DNA from: Cytobacillus oceanisediminis 2691
GTDB taxonomy: Bacteria; Bacillota; Bacilli; Bacillales; Cytobacillaceae
Reading direction: 5' to 3'
Assembly (NCBI RefSeq): GCF_000294775.2
Contig: NZ_CP015506.1
Coordinates: 2,021,501 to 2,085,500, forward strand
Length of the DNA: 64,000 nt
The notes beneath the pieces were generated by a model. The model was given only the letters and a program-made list of their open reading frames with translations. It was not told where the DNA came from and did not search any database. A program made the position numbers and the translations under genes. Positions 25,912 to 35,260 of the stretch are shown here, in pieces. Every line of letters starts with the position of its first letter. Within the stretch, counting starts at the first letter, position 1.

Positions 25912-27918
25912 ATGTTTAATCACACAGATGAACTATCCATCAGTTCCATTCGTACTTTATCAATCGACGCCATTGAAAAGGCGAATTCCGGCCATCCGGG
26001 GATGCCGATGGGTGCAGCGCCAATGGCTTATACGCTTTGGACACGCTTCATGAACCATAACCCGAAAAATCCTGAATGGTTCAACCGTGACCGTTTCGTC
26101 CTTTCTGCTGGACATGGCTCCATGCTTTTATACAGCCTTCTTCATCTTTCTGGCTATGATGTTTCCATGAATGACATTAAAGAGTTCAGACAGTGGGGAA
26201 GCAAGACGCCAGGTCACCCTGAATATGGCCATACTCCAGGTGTTGACGCAACAACAGGCCCATTAGGTCAAGGTATTGCAATGGCTGTTGGTATGGCAAT
26301 GGCTGAACGCCACCTGGCTGCAACATACAACAAAGACAACTTCAATGTTGTTGACCACTATACATACAGCATCTGCGGTGACGGAGACCTTATGGAAGGC
26401 GTTTCGGCTGAAGCTGCTTCCCTTGCTGGCCACTTAAAGCTTGGAAGACTGGTTGTTCTATATGATTCAAATGATATCTCACTTGATGGTGACCTTGATA
26501 AGTCTTTCTCTGAAAGTGTTGAACAGCGATTCAAATCATACGGCTGGCAGTATATCCGCGTAGAAGACGGCAATGATCTTCACGAAATTGCAAAAGCAAT
26601 TGAGGAAGCGAAGCAGGATGAAAACCGACCAACAATGATTGAGGTTAAAACAGTCATTGGCTACGGTTCTCCAAACAAATCAGGTAAATCTGATGTTCAC
26701 GGCGCTCCACTGGGTGCTGATGAATTGAAATTAACGAAAGAAGCCTATAAGTGGACTTTCGAAGAGGATTTCCATGTTCCTCAGGAAGTATATGATCACT
26801 TCAAGCAGCAGGTTGTAGATAGCGGCTCTAAGAAGCAGCAGGAATGGGAAGACCTTTTTGCACAGTATAAAGAAGCGCATCCTGAGTTAGGAAAACAGCT
26901 GGAGCAGGCAATCAATGGCGAGCTTTCAGAAGGCTGGGATAAAGACATCCCTGTTTATGAAGAAGGAAAGAGCCTTGCAAGTCGTGCTTCTTCCGGAGAA
27001 GTGCTAAATGCAATCGCACAAAACCTGCCTTCCTTCTTTGGCGGTTCTGCAGACCTTGCAGGCTCCAACAAAACAATGATTAAAGGTACAGGCGACTTTA
27101 CAGCTGAGTCATTTGACGGCCGCAACATCTGGTTTGGTGTACGTGAATTTGCAATGGGTGCTGCACTTAATGGTATGGCCCTTCACGGCGGATTAAAAGT
27201 ATTCGGCGGAACATTCTTCGTGTTCTCTGATTACCTGCGCCCGGCAATCCGTCTGGCTGCACTTATGAACCTGCCTGTTACGTATGTATTCACACATGAC
27301 AGTATCGCTGTAGGTGAAGACGGACCTACACATGAGCCTGTAGAACAGCTTGCTGCATTGCGTGCAATGCCAAACCTATCTGTTGTCCGCCCTGCTGACG
27401 GAAATGAAACAGCAGCTGCATGGAAAACAGCAATTGAATCAACAAACAAGCCAACTGCATTAGTATTGACCCGTCAAAACCTTCCTACATTAAAAGGAAC
27501 GGATTCAGCGGCATACGAAGGAGTACAAAAAGGTGCTTATGTTGTTTCACCAGCTTCCAACAGCAACGCGGATGTATTATTGCTTGCTGCTGGATCTGAG
27601 GTTAGCCTGGCTGTTGAAGCACAAAAAGCGCTTGAAGGCGAAGGCATCCATGCATCTGTAGTGAGCATGCCTGCTTGGGACCGCTTCGAAGCTCAATCAA
27701 AAGAGTACAAAGAAAGCGTAATTCCTAAGACAGTCAAGAAGCGTCTTGCCATTGAAATGGGATCTTCACTTGGATGGCACCGCTATGCAGGAGACGAAGG
27801 CGATGTTCTTGCAATCGATACCTTCGGCGCATCTGCACCAGGTGAGAAGATCATGGAAGAATACGGATTCACAGTTGAAAACGTTGTGGCACGCGTAAAA
27901 GCATTGCTGCAGGGATAA
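25912..27918 (+). CDS. tkt: Transketolase
   Basis: Thiamine-diphosphate enzyme moving two-carbon units between sugar phosphates in the pentose phosphate pathway. 668 residues. Seen: [17 protein letters not shown] near the N-terminus, [14 protein letters not shown], the TPP motif [18 protein letters not shown], and the pyrimidine-domain segment [20 protein letters not shown] precedes the ATG. Codon use indicates high expression. It is monocistronic. Confidence 0.98.
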   Translation: MFNHTDELSISSIRTLSIDAIEKANSGHPGMPMGAAPMAYTLWTRFMNHNPKNPEWFNRDRFVLSAGHGSMLLYSLLHLSGYDVSMNDIKEFRQWGSKTPGHPEYGHTPGVDATTGPLGQGIAMAVGMAMAERHLAATYNKDNFNVVDHYTYSICGDGDLMEGVSAEAASLAGHLKLGRLVVLYDSNDISLDGDLDKSFSESVEQRFKSYGWQYIRVEDGNDLHEIAKAIEEAKQDENRPTMIEVKTVIGYGSPNKSGKSDVHGAPLGADELKLTKEAYKWTFEEDFHVPQEVYDHFKQQVVDSGSKKQQEWEDLFAQYKEAHPELGKQLEQAINGELSEGWDKDIPVYEEGKSLASRASSGEVLNAIAQNLPSFFGGSADLAGSNKTMIKGTGDFTAESFDGRNIWFGVREFAMGAALNGMALHGGLKVFGGTFFVFSDYLRPAIRLAALMNLPVTYVFTHDSIAVGEDGPTHEPVEQLAALRAMPNLSVVRPADGNETAAAWKTAIESTNKPTALVLTRQNLPTLKGTDSAAYEGVQKGAYVVSPASNSNADVLLLAAGSEVSLAVEAQKALEGEGIHASVVSMPAWDRFEAQSKEYKESVIPKTVKKRLAIEMGSSLGWHRYAGDEGDVLAIDTFGASAPGEKIMEEYGFTVENVVARVKALLQG

Positions 27919-27929
27919 TATTTACCGGA

Positions 27930-27959
27930 AAGGGAGAGCTGAGAGGCTCTTCCTTTTTT
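27930..27959 (+). terminator. Terminator of tkt
   Basis: Stem aagggagagc / gctcttcctt, loop tgagag, followed by T run. Confidence 0.85.
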
Positions 27960-28092
27960 GTGAGATAGGTATATATTTAAAAAACAGGATTGAATTTCAG
28001 TAAAACCGGGAAAATGACGAAGTAAATATTTTGAGCAGCTATTATAGCAGTTCTCCCAGCAAGAATCCTCATAATCAACTGAATTCTTCGTT

Positions 28093-28101
28093 TTCGACAA
28101 A
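28093..28101 (-). promoter_or_regulatory. Spo0A box upstream of sirA
   Basis: On the minus strand TTTGTCGAA, a perfect 0A box, about 50 bases upstream of a TATAAT (28153-28158) that lacks a good -35. This fits Spo0A-P activation of sirA as known in B. subtilis. Confidence 0.65.
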
Positions 28102-28193
28102 ATTAGTGAAAGTTTTTAACATCTTCAGACACATTCCTTATTTTTGGTTGCTTATAATTGAAAGAAATGGATTGTCCCGGAAGGAGGGGCCAG

Positions 28194-28631
28194 ATGAGAG
28201 CTTATCAATTGTATTTAATAGAAGATGAATTTGCGGCCCATTATTTTGGCAGAGAGCGGATGTTTTTTCAGTTGTTTGAAGAGTATGAGCATTCGTCAGG
28301 TGAAATGAAGTCTATTCTATCGAAGCAAATTGATTTTGTGACTAAGCCAATCCCGGGTTTGAAAGTGCATCAATACATCCATCAGCAGCTGCAGCGAAAA
28401 AAGGACTTTATCATAGAAAAAAGTGCATACTATATAGAGATGAGCAAAAGAAGCAGGGCGAAGCTTGAAGTATTTGAACGGAGCCTGGTTTTAGAAGCGG
28501 CCGGCAGCTATGAGGCAGAGACGGTATTTTTCGAAGTACTGCGAAAAAGCGAGTCCTCCTTCCTGGCTGTTGACCTCAAGCATAAGCGCTATGGGTGGCT
28601 AAAACCGATAAAAGAGAGAAAATTCGTCTAA
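28194..28631 (+). CDS. sirA: Sporulation inhibitor of replication SirA
   Basis: Binds DnaA domain I to block new replication rounds on sporulation entry. 145 residues. Similarity to B. subtilis SirA (YneE) is clear in EEFAAHYFGRE-like start (DEFAAHYFGRERMFFQLF), QIDFVTKPIP, GSYEAETVFFEVLRKS and the end KRYGWLKPIKERKFV. The ATG at 28194 follows AAGGAGGGG; the longer frame from 28158 is ruled out by that site. Order tkt - sirA - yneF is conserved. Confidence 0.92.
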   Translation: MRAYQLYLIEDEFAAHYFGRERMFFQLFEEYEHSSGEMKSILSKQIDFVTKPIPGLKVHQYIHQQLQRKKDFIIEKSAYYIEMSKRSRAKLEVFERSLVLEAAGSYEAETVFFEVLRKSESSFLAVDLKHKRYGWLKPIKERKFV

Positions 28632-28717
28632 AATATGAGAAAAAATGAAGCAAATATTGTATAATAACCTTTGGTCTAGTACACTGTATGATAGACAACA
28701 TGAAGGAGGAAGTTAGT

Positions 28718-28933
28718 ATGGGTATGTACATTCTAGTTGGTGTACTGGCGCTTCTTGCCGGTGTAGCACTAGGATTTTTCATTGCTCGAAAATATATGAT
28801 GAGCTACCTGGAGAAAAATCCGCCAATTAATGAACAAATGCTTAAAATGATGATGATGCAAATGGGCATGAAGCCATCTCAGAAGAAGATCAACCAAATG
28901 ATGAATGCCATGAACAAGCAGACTGGCAAGTAA
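28718..28933 (+). CDS. yneF: UPF0154 membrane protein YneF
   Basis: 71 residues: N-terminal membrane helix ([24 protein letters not shown]) and a conserved Met-rich cytoplasmic part ([22 protein letters not shown]). GAAGGAGG precedes ATG 28718. It is the last core gene before the prophage. Confidence 0.93.
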   Translation: MGMYILVGVLALLAGVALGFFIARKYMMSYLEKNPPINEQMLKMMMMQMGMKPSQKKINQMMNAMNKQTGK

Positions 28934-28943
28934 TCAGGGACAC

Positions 28944-28965
28944 AAACCTTGATATAAAAGGGTTT
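28944..28965. other. Candidate prophage attachment core (attL)
   Basis: aaacctt-gatataa-aagggttt is an imperfect inverted repeat with a 7-base spacer, 11 bases behind yneF and about 160 bases before the integrase, a layout typical of tyrosine-recombinase core sites. The matching right end is outside the window, so this is unproven. The rest of 28966-29127 holds inverted copies of tgaaagattca (29024-29034 and 29096-29106), possible arm or control sites. Confidence 0.35.
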
Positions 28966-29127
28966 CTAAAGGGTTAAAAGTAATTTAGATTAATAAAATT
29001 CACAAACTTTAAGTGTGAAATGGTGAATCTTTCATCATAATTTATTATCGAATTGCTTTATCCTTCATCATTTTACAACTAACCACTTTTTTCTGTTGAA
29101 AGATTCAACGGAGAGAGGTGGTTTTTT

Positions 29128-30051
29128 GTGTTTTTAGAGGATGTTTTAAATGAGTATCTCTATCACTGTATGGCAAAGGGCTATACACAAAAGACGATGA
29201 AAAATAAGCGACAGGAACTGAAGCAAATCAAAGAATACTTGGTGGAGCGGAGAGGGATTAATGAACTCGAAAGTGTTACTCCATTTGATTTGAAGGCTTA
29301 TGTTCGATTTAAGCAGCAGGCGGGATTGCAGCCTCAGAGTATCGTTTCAATGTTCAAGATGATAAAAGCATTCTTTTCCTGGTGCGAAAAAGAAGGGTAC
29401 TTAAAAGAGAATATAGCTAAAAGAGTGGAGACTCCGAAGGTTCCAAAGAAGGTTCTGAAAGGGTTTAATGCTAGTGAAATTCAAGCAATGATAAATGCTT
29501 TTACTTTTAAAAATTATATAGAAGCAAGGAACAAGACAATTATTGCGATGCTCGCAGATTGTGGACTTCGTGCAATGGAGTTGAGAGGTTTGTTAAATGT
29601 AAATGTTAAAGAAACCTCAATATTAGTTAATGGTAAAGGGAATAAGGAGAGATTAATTTTTATTAGTCCAGCTTTAAAGCGAATTCTAATTAAGTATGAG
29701 CGAATTAAGAATCAACACTTTAAAGATAAGATTACAACAGATCATTACTTCTTATCTTATAAAGGTACAGAGTTATCGCATGTTGGTTTGGACAACGTGA
29801 TTAAATTAGCTGGGAATAAGGCAGGGGTTGAAGGGAAAAGGGTATCTCCTCATAGTTTTCGTCACTTCTTTGCAACTCAATTTTTATTGAATGCTAACTT
29901 TCATGGAAATGTAGACATCTACACTTTAAGTAAACTCCTTGGACATTCCGAAATCAGTACTACTCAGAGATATTTATCAACACTAGAAGATTTCGAACTT
30001 ATAGAGAAAGCTATGCCTTCTAGTCCTTTAATGAATTTGAACAGGAGATAA
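29128..30051 (+). CDS. int: Tyrosine recombinase (prophage integrase)
   Basis: 307 residues: SAM-like N-terminal domain and a catalytic domain with Arg in LADCGLRAMELRG, HxxR in SPHSFRHFFATQ, His in LGHSEISTTQ and the Tyr nucleophile in QRYLSTLEDF. Size and layout are XerC/D-like rather than the longer lambda type with an arm-binding domain. The GTG start is supported by GAGAGGTGG. It is the leftmost prophage gene, next to the candidate attL. Confidence 0.92.
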   Translation: MFLEDVLNEYLYHCMAKGYTQKTMKNKRQELKQIKEYLVERRGINELESVTPFDLKAYVRFKQQAGLQPQSIVSMFKMIKAFFSWCEKEGYLKENIAKRVETPKVPKKVLKGFNASEIQAMINAFTFKNYIEARNKTIIAMLADCGLRAMELRGLLNVNVKETSILVNGKGNKERLIFISPALKRILIKYERIKNQHFKDKITTDHYFLSYKGTELSHVGLDNVIKLAGNKAGVEGKRVSPHSFRHFFATQFLLNANFHGNVDIYTLSKLLGHSEISTTQRYLSTLEDFELIEKAMPSSPLMNLNRR

Positions 30052-30056
30052 TTACA

Positions 30057-30254
30057 ATGAAACCAGACATCTTAGACAATTTTGATGAAGCAGAACCAGA
30101 AGATATATTAACAGAAATTAGACAGTTATGTTACACCGTCAAACATAATCCGAATTTCAGATTTACAGATGATCAAAAGGAGTTAAGTAATTGGGTTGAA
30201 CAAATAATACGAGGAGAAAAACCTAATTTAGATTTTTATAGGAAGAATTTTTAA
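30057..30254 (+). CDS. Small hypothetical prophage protein
   Basis: 65 residues, acidic first half (DNFDEAEPEDILTEIRQL). AGGAGAT within the end of int precedes the ATG, 5 bases after the int stop, so it is co-transcribed with int. Not recognised; an excisionase-like or regulatory role is only a guess from position. Confidence 0.6.
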   Translation: MKPDILDNFDEAEPEDILTEIRQLCYTVKHNPNFRFTDDQKELSNWVEQIIRGEKPNLDFYRKNF

Positions 30255-30476
30255 GTTAACAAATAGTAAACAAAAAAATAAGACCCGAGTTGCAGCTCGG
30301 ATCTCAGACGAATTATCAATCCCATAAACAAAAATATGGAACTAACCCTAAAATTGAATATGGAATTTTCCCTACCCTTATTTTATCGAAAAAAATTTGA
30401 TGATGCAAGGTTTATTAAGTATTGTCTTTTTTTAGGGGAATTCCCTTGTGAGTAGCCGTTAAACACAAGTAAATAA

Positions 30477-30644
30477 ATTACGTCAGGTATTGATCCAGCC
30501 AAAGCGACAAATGGAGATAGGCAGGTTAATCAGTTTCCTATTACTGAACCTGTTGAAAGGAGAAAGCTGCCTTTAAGTGCTGATCGAAGGAAGGGTAGAG
30601 CGTTTACGGACGCTGTAGGACAAGCCACAGAGGATTTAAGTTAA
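30477..30644 (+). pseudogene. Possible gene remnant (55 open codons, no start)
   Basis: The gap 30255-30916 has no intact gene. Codons from 30477 stay open to TAA at 30642 and read SGIDPAKATNGDRQVNQF... KLPLSADRRKGRAFTD, with normal amino-acid composition but no start codon or ribosome site. It may be the 3' end of a lost gene. Not recognised. Confidence 0.3.
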
Positions 30645-30756
30645 TCCAAACTGTTAGGGCTACTTGATTACAGTAGGCTTGTTTAGAGGAGACTCTAGCG
30701 ATTAATAGGGCATTACAATACGGATACCTAGTTTGATATACCATCAAGTATTTTAT

Positions 30757-30789
30757 GAATCGTCTGCTACTTGCTAACGATTCTTTTTT
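30757..30789 (+). terminator. Terminator hairpin in the int-repressor gap
   Basis: Stem gaatcgt / acgattc followed by six T. What it terminates is unclear; it fits the 3' end of the remnant upstream. Confidence 0.55.
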
Positions 30790-30916
30790 CAATGTTTCGT
30801 TAGTAGGTAGCCAATTTTTCACCCAAGCCGTTTCCTAAATTTTCAACCCATCAAGCCAAAAACCAAAAGCAAAATCAAATAAAAACATCATAATAAAGCA
30901 AAAAAATAACCACTGA

Positions 30917-31138
30917 TTATTCAGTGGTCTTATTATTGTCTTTTTTAACATGTTCAATAACATCTTCAATTTTGCAATTTAGAACTGTGCAAATATCATC
31001 AATTACTTTTAATGATACTAATTCATCTTTACTTATCTTAGCTATTGTTGCTGAAGAAACATTTATAAGCTTTTGTAGATCAGTCTTTGATATCTTTCTC
31101 TGATGTAATGTGGACATCAAGGGTGCATAAGAAATCAT
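30917..31138 (-). CDS. XRE-family repressor (Cro/C1-type helix-turn-helix)
   Basis: 73 residues forming a single helix-turn-helix domain: KISKTDLQKLINVSSATIAKISKDE, then LKVIDDICTVLNCKIEDVIEHV. ATG 31138 is preferred because AAAGGAG lies 7 bases upstream. It diverges from the early genes. Three copies of ATCTTTAGAAAG-like sequence lie in the shared promoter region, which fits a lysogeny switch. Confidence 0.85.
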   Translation of the reverse strand: MISYAPLMSTLHQRKISKTDLQKLINVSSATIAKISKDELVSLKVIDDICTVLNCKIEDVIEHVKKDNNKTTE

Positions 31139-31148
31139 TCTCATTCTC

Positions 31149-31260
31149 CTTTTCTAAAGATTTCTTTACTATATTGTATCACATCTTTAAAAAGATTAAA
31201 AAAACTTTCGGAAATCCCTTGACGTTTTTGTTTAGTAAAGTATATACTATCTTTAGAAAG
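31149..31260. promoter_or_regulatory. Divergent early promoter region with three repressor operator copies
   Basis: ATCTTTAGAAAAG (minus strand, 31149-31161), ATCTTTAAAAAG (31183-31194) and ATCTTTAGAAAG (31249-31260). The rightward promoter is TTGACG (31219-31224), 18 bases, TATACT (31243-31248); the third operator copy starts at the end of its -10. A TACAAT on the minus strand may be the repressor's -10. Confidence 0.65.
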
Positions 31261-31300
31261 TTAAAGAAATATTCATAAATCAAAAGAAAGAAGGGTGTAT

Positions 31301-31546
31301 ATGTCAAACAGTCCAACAGCTTCACACATATACGAGTTATCTGACAATCCAACTTGTTACGCTGCTGTTGAATCCACCTATGTCAATCCAGTAGAAGGCA
31401 AAGGGGAAAAAGATGCTGTAAGTATTTACATGGGTCATGAAGATGTAAACGCTATTGATGCATTAATCAGCGTATCTACAATGGATGCAAGGAGTTTTGC
31501 TCAAGCAATTATTGCAGTATGTGATGAAATTGAGAAGGGAGAGTGA
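31301..31546 (+). CDS. Hypothetical prophage early protein
   Basis: 81 residues without recognised domain; contains a DARSFAQAIIAVCDEIEKG C-terminal helix. AAGAAGGG precedes ATG 31301. It is the first gene of the rightward early transcript. Confidence 0.65.
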   Translation: MSNSPTASHIYELSDNPTCYAAVESTYVNPVEGKGEKDAVSIYMGHEDVNAIDALISVSTMDARSFAQAIIAVCDEIEKGE

Positions 31547-31551
31547 AATAA

Positions 31552-31641
31552 TTGTTTATTTGGATGCTGATTTACAGTCTGTTCACGTTTTTAGTCGGAT
31601 TATTCTTGGGGATGGATCGTTCAGGCCAGTTAAAAAACTAA
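31552..31641 (+). CDS. 29-residue single-span membrane peptide
   Basis: TTG start, MFIWMLIYSLFTFLVGLFLG then a short polar end. GAAGGGAG lies about ten bases upstream. It sits tightly between two early genes on the same strand. Function unknown. Confidence 0.45.
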   Translation: MFIWMLIYSLFTFLVGLFLGMDRSGQLKN

Positions 31642-31667
31642 ATATTACATAATAGGGGGAAATGAAA

Positions 31668-31910
31668 ATGAAATTCTTAAATGGATCAATTACGTTAAAT
31701 GTCTCTGCTCTAATAAGTGAAATGTCTTCAGCGGATGTAAAGACTAAGCTACATCCTCAAACTCTTATCGGTGGCAAGCTCAAACTGGTTTTGGCAGATG
31801 GTCAGGAAATTACTTTAGATGTAAATGAATTTGAAAATGTGCAGCTTGATACCTTGTGCCCAGAAACAGGCTTACCAATTCTCAGTGACGATATAAATTA
31901 TACTTTGTAA
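31668..31910 (+). CDS. Hypothetical prophage protein
   Basis: 80 residues, mostly beta-like (KLKLVLADGQEITLDVNEFENVQLD). AGGGGGA lies 7 bases before ATG 31668, so this start is chosen over ATG 31662. Not recognised. Confidence 0.65.
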   Translation: MKFLNGSITLNVSALISEMSSADVKTKLHPQTLIGGKLKLVLADGQEITLDVNEFENVQLDTLCPETGLPILSDDINYTL

Positions 31911-31937
31911 CTCAACAGATTCTTAGGAGGTAAAATA

Positions 31938-32195
31938 ATGTATTCAAAAGATCAATCAATACACAATTACAGCGATTCCCCTTTAAAGTTAATGAGAAAA
32001 TATATTCTTGCAGTAGACTTCATCCTTCAGGGGGATCTTGAAGACCATTATTTGGACTACTTAAGTAATCTAGATGAAAAAGAATATGCAGGCTTCCAAG
32101 AAGAAATTTCAGAAATTATTGAAGAGTTTTCAATTTCAGATGAAGAAATAAAACAAGCAGCAGCTAGACTAATTAAATTATCAGTAGTTAGCTAA
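31938..32195 (+). CDS. Hypothetical prophage protein, acidic
   Basis: 85 residues, helical and acidic in the second half (EEISEIIEEFSISDEEIKQ). TTAGGAGG precedes the ATG. Part of the early operon. Not recognised. Confidence 0.68.
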   Translation: MYSKDQSIHNYSDSPLKLMRKYILAVDFILQGDLEDHYLDYLSNLDEKEYAGFQEEISEIIEEFSISDEEIKQAAARLIKLSVVS

Positions 32196-32208
32196 TGGAG
32201 GAGTATAA

Positions 32209-32526
32209 ATGAATAGCGTCTTAGAATTCCCTTGCTTGAAGCCCCAGGAGACCGATACAGAGGTTTTACAGCTTTTCGCAGCCGAATGTATTCAGGAGAA
32301 CAAAGAATCAGTTATTCAAATGATTAACGCTTTAAAACAACCTGATGTAACTTATATCATTGAAACGATTACTTTTAAAATTATGAGCCTAGTATTGGCT
32401 GAAAAAAGCAAGGGAAGTATCGTGGAATACATTTCATCAGGTACTTATTATAAACTCACTCAGCTGCTCATTGAGGGCTTCCAATCAGATCCAGATATTA
32501 TAAGCAGCATACCTAAGAGGGTTTAA
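32209..32526 (+). CDS. Hypothetical prophage protein
   Basis: 105 residues, helical, no recognised motif. TGGAGGAG precedes the ATG, 13 bases after its neighbour. Last of the early block before a long perfect inverted repeat. Confidence 0.68.
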   Translation: MNSVLEFPCLKPQETDTEVLQLFAAECIQENKESVIQMINALKQPDVTYIIETITFKIMSLVLAEKSKGSIVEYISSGTYYKLTQLLIEGFQSDPDIISSIPKRV

Positions 32527-32532
32527 ATAAAA

Positions 32533-32589
32533 AATGATCTATTCATAAATGCGAGGTTTGGAGGCCAGTGCATTTATGAATAGATCATT
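32533..32589. repeat. Perfect 20-bp inverted repeat with 17-base loop
   Basis: Arms aatgatctattcataaatgc (32533-32552) and its exact complement (32570-32589). No T run follows, so it is not a standard terminator. It lies 7 bases behind the early operon. The remainder of 32590-32758 holds only the next gene's leader. Confidence 0.85.
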
Positions 32590-32758
32590 ATCTAATGTCG
32601 TTATTATATAGACTGAAATCAATTAAATCAATCATTTCAAATTGTAGAATCATTAAAAAAGTGGAAAATTGCTTATATTTTATTCAAATATTTACAGTAT
32701 AATAAGGTTAAATTTGCAAAAAGCATAAAAAATTAAGATTTTTAAGAGGGGTATCGCA

Positions 32759-33202
32759 TTGAATTACGAAAACTATATTGAAACCTTTGATGACTTGGTT
32801 AAATCCTTCCCGGAACTTTTTGAAAAATTAACTGGCAGCGACAGACTTAATTTCAGCACACTTACTAAAAGTACAATAGAAAGAGTATTTAACAAGAAAG
32901 ATCCAATACATGGTATATATTTAATTAGTAACAAAAGTGACAACCCTTTGTATGTTGGAAGATCTAGAAATATGGCTGTACGAATTGGAGTTGACCATAG
33001 AGCAATACAAAAAGCTCAAGCGAATCTTACTTATAAAATTGCTAAAGAAAAGAATATCACTCCAGTTGAAGCAAGGTCTTTTATGTATGAAAACTTCTTT
33101 GTAAGAATGATTGAAATAGATAACGAATATGCTCGAACATTATTTGAGGTTTATGTAGCTATGAAATTACAGACCCCATATAACAGTTTTAGAGAGTCTT
33201 AA
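32759..33202 (+). CDS. GIY-YIG nuclease-like protein
   Basis: 147 residues. The GIY-YIG motif is HGIYLISN ... NPLYVGRSRNMAVRIGVDH, with the conserved Arg after the second motif. A catalytic Glu further on is plausible in LFEVYVAM. TTG start with AGAGGGG 7 bases upstream. It stands alone between two non-coding gaps, like a free-standing mobile endonuclease or a phage nuclease. Confidence 0.8.
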   Translation: MNYENYIETFDDLVKSFPELFEKLTGSDRLNFSTLTKSTIERVFNKKDPIHGIYLISNKSDNPLYVGRSRNMAVRIGVDHRAIQKAQANLTYKIAKEKNITPVEARSFMYENFFVRMIEIDNEYARTLFEVYVAMKLQTPYNSFRES

Positions 33203-33642
33203 TTTGATAAAAAAGTATGGACTAAAATTAAATAATTTAATACAATTAAGTATGACTATATAAATGCTAAATAGACGATCCATCTTTTGATGTCGTCTTA
33301 GTTTTTTATTCTCTTTTTAGCTTTGAGGATATATTTATCCAGTTTCCTTATGTTCAAAGTATATCATCGGTAAATGTAAAAAGCAATACTAAATTACCTA
33401 TATAAGTACGATTATACCGTAATTCAACTAGTAAGATATAAAACACATTAAAATACTGATTTTATCGGGAATAAAAAAATATCCGACCACTCACTAAGGT
33501 GATCGGACTGAATATATATCTAGGGGGTCTAGATTAAAAGCTATACTGCATTTTGGCTAACTATAGTTTAACAAATTTTTGTTAAAGGGATATTTCAGAA
33601 AAAATACAAAATGATTAAGTTGAGAAAGGAGGTGGATCAAAA
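33203..33642. other. Non-coding gap in the prophage
   Basis: 440 bases with no supported ORF. It holds a weak hairpin gacga / tcgtc (near 33274-33297) and a second imperfect hairpin at 33483-33510, which could end transcription of the GIY-YIG gene. A promoter for the following gene pair is likely near its 3' end but is not clear. Confidence 0.4.
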
Positions 33643-33825
33643 ATGACATTAACTCGCAGTAATTTCTTTTATTGTTATAAAAAGCACGTATCTGACTGGT
33701 TAACTAGCCAAGGAGTTCCTTTTATACATATCGGCCAGGAACCTAAGTCAGGGAAAATTTATTCGTTGTATTTCATAAATGAGGAGCTTCAAACTGCTCT
33801 AGAGCAATACAAATTAAGCAAATAA
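33643..33825 (+). CDS. Small hypothetical prophage protein
   Basis: 60 residues; KKHVSDWLTSQGVPFIHIGQEP resembles a small DNA-associated helical fold, but no family is recognised. A perfect AAAGGAGGTG precedes the ATG. It is directly upstream of the replication gene. Confidence 0.65.
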   Translation: MTLTRSNFFYCYKKHVSDWLTSQGVPFIHIGQEPKSGKIYSLYFINEELQTALEQYKLSK

Positions 33826-33869
33826 CATAATCCAAATAAAATCAAAATGAAACAATCGGAGGTAACTTA

Positions 33870-34952
33870 ATGGAAGAAGAAAAAACTAAGAAGGTATTAA
33901 AGTACCGGGAAGCAGTCATTGCCAAATTCTTAAATTATCAAGAGGAAGAATCAAACGTCTTTATGCCTAATGAAATATTTAGTGATATTCAAAAGCCATT
34001 TAAAGAAATAGCAGCACAAAAAGTAAGAAATCGACCCCATAAATTTATCAAAGTTGAGACTTTAAAAGGGATAAGAAATAAAAGAGGACAGAATGAGGGT
34101 GCCAATTCCACACATATAGCTTTTGCTTACTCGTACTATTACTTCATCACCTGGCTATACAGATACGTTAAATACGGTCAATTCAAAATCAATGTAGAGG
34201 ACATTAAGGAAATCCTCGGATATGCCAGAACTAGCGTAGAAGTTGATTACATAATAAAAAAGAATGGCATACTTGATCAGATAAACTACACTCAGACAAC
34301 TACTGATTATCCAATTGCATGGGAAATGGATGATTTTAATGGGCTTGAATTTATGTTGTTAAGTGATGCAGAACCTGAGACAAGAACCCTTATGTATCGG
34401 GAAAAGGGTAGAAACTACAAAGTTAAGTATCCCGTTAAGCACTTTCATCGGTCTCTGGAAACTTATGAGAGTGGTGAAATGGATGGATTGTTTTTTGAAC
34501 CGTATGATTTTGACGTTATTCCATTTGAAATCTTCCTGTTTTGCATGGGGAAAAAGGAGTTAGGAGTAAGAGGATTTTACCTTTATTGCTATATTAAGCG
34601 CATGAATGGCTTTTATGGAGGTGGTTATGATGCCTCATATGAGCGACTATCTGAAGAAACAGGCATCCCTAAAAGTACTTTAGAAGATGATATGAAGCTT
34701 GTTAGACAATACAGAATGGTGAACATTGTTGATCAAATGGATTACTTTGTTCATGGATTAAGTAAGGAAGAACGGAAGGCGACCAGTTATGTTGCAAACT
34801 CATATAAACTGTTTTCCGAGACAAAGATTCCAATCAAAACTATCGACAGGATGAGCCTGGTTGATTATAGGGCAATGCAGGAGTCAAAAAGAACAGCACC
34901 TACAGCAGAAGAAATAGATGATCAAATGTGGGGATTACCTTCAAATTTATGA
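33870..34952 (+). CDS. Replication initiator-like protein (RepA/DnaD-type winged helix)
   Basis: 360 residues. The recognisable part is GFYLYCYIKRMNGFYGGG followed by YERLSEETGIPKSTLEDDMKLV (residues ~245-285), a winged-helix arrangement seen in phage and plasmid replication initiators (FYLYLYI...N, then a helix-turn-helix that reads as staged replication control). The N-terminal third is unique. TCGGAGG precedes the ATG. The 300-base AT-rich gap behind it could hold an origin. The assignment is by pattern only. Confidence 0.5.
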   Translation: MEEEKTKKVLKYREAVIAKFLNYQEEESNVFMPNEIFSDIQKPFKEIAAQKVRNRPHKFIKVETLKGIRNKRGQNEGANSTHIAFAYSYYYFITWLYRYVKYGQFKINVEDIKEILGYARTSVEVDYIIKKNGILDQINYTQTTTDYPIAWEMDDFNGLEFMLLSDAEPETRTLMYREKGRNYKVKYPVKHFHRSLETYESGEMDGLFFEPYDFDVIPFEIFLFCMGKKELGVRGFYLYCYIKRMNGFYGGGYDASYERLSEETGIPKSTLEDDMKLVRQYRMVNIVDQMDYFVHGLSKEERKATSYVANSYKLFSETKIPIKTIDRMSLVDYRAMQESKRTAPTAEEIDDQMWGLPSNL

Positions 34953-35260
34953 AAATCTAAAACCTTGGATATTTAGTATACATAGTATATATACAGGTTA
35001 TTTTGAAGTTTATTATTCATTAATATTCTATATATAAATTAATTAAATATTAAATTATATAGTAATAAATGATTCATCTATCTTTTAACTATACTAAATT
35101 TCATGGGTTTTAAAAAAATGCAAATTACGAACAATCAGATCACAAATCGAGTGGTCAATTTTTATTATCTTAAATCAGATGAAAAACGAACGAAATTACA
35201 TAATTTAATTTAAATGTACGTGTTTTTAGAAATAATCTTACACATAGAGGAGAATGTTAA
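34953..35260. other. Very AT-rich gap between the replication gene and the RNA polymerase-like gene
   Basis: 308 bases, strikingly AT-rich (for example 35010-35070, almost only A and T), without ORF. It could be an origin or a strong promoter region. No clear iterons are seen. Confidence 0.4.

Noticed and set aside
30604..30822. 72-codon minus-strand ORF between int and the repressor
   Set aside because: No ribosome site, no recognisable motif, and it spans a terminator hairpin. The opposite strand looks more like a gene remnant.
31087..31278. 63-codon plus-strand ORF through the divergent promoter region
   Set aside because: It overlaps the repressor start and all three operators; Phe/Lys-rich composition reflects AT-rich control DNA.
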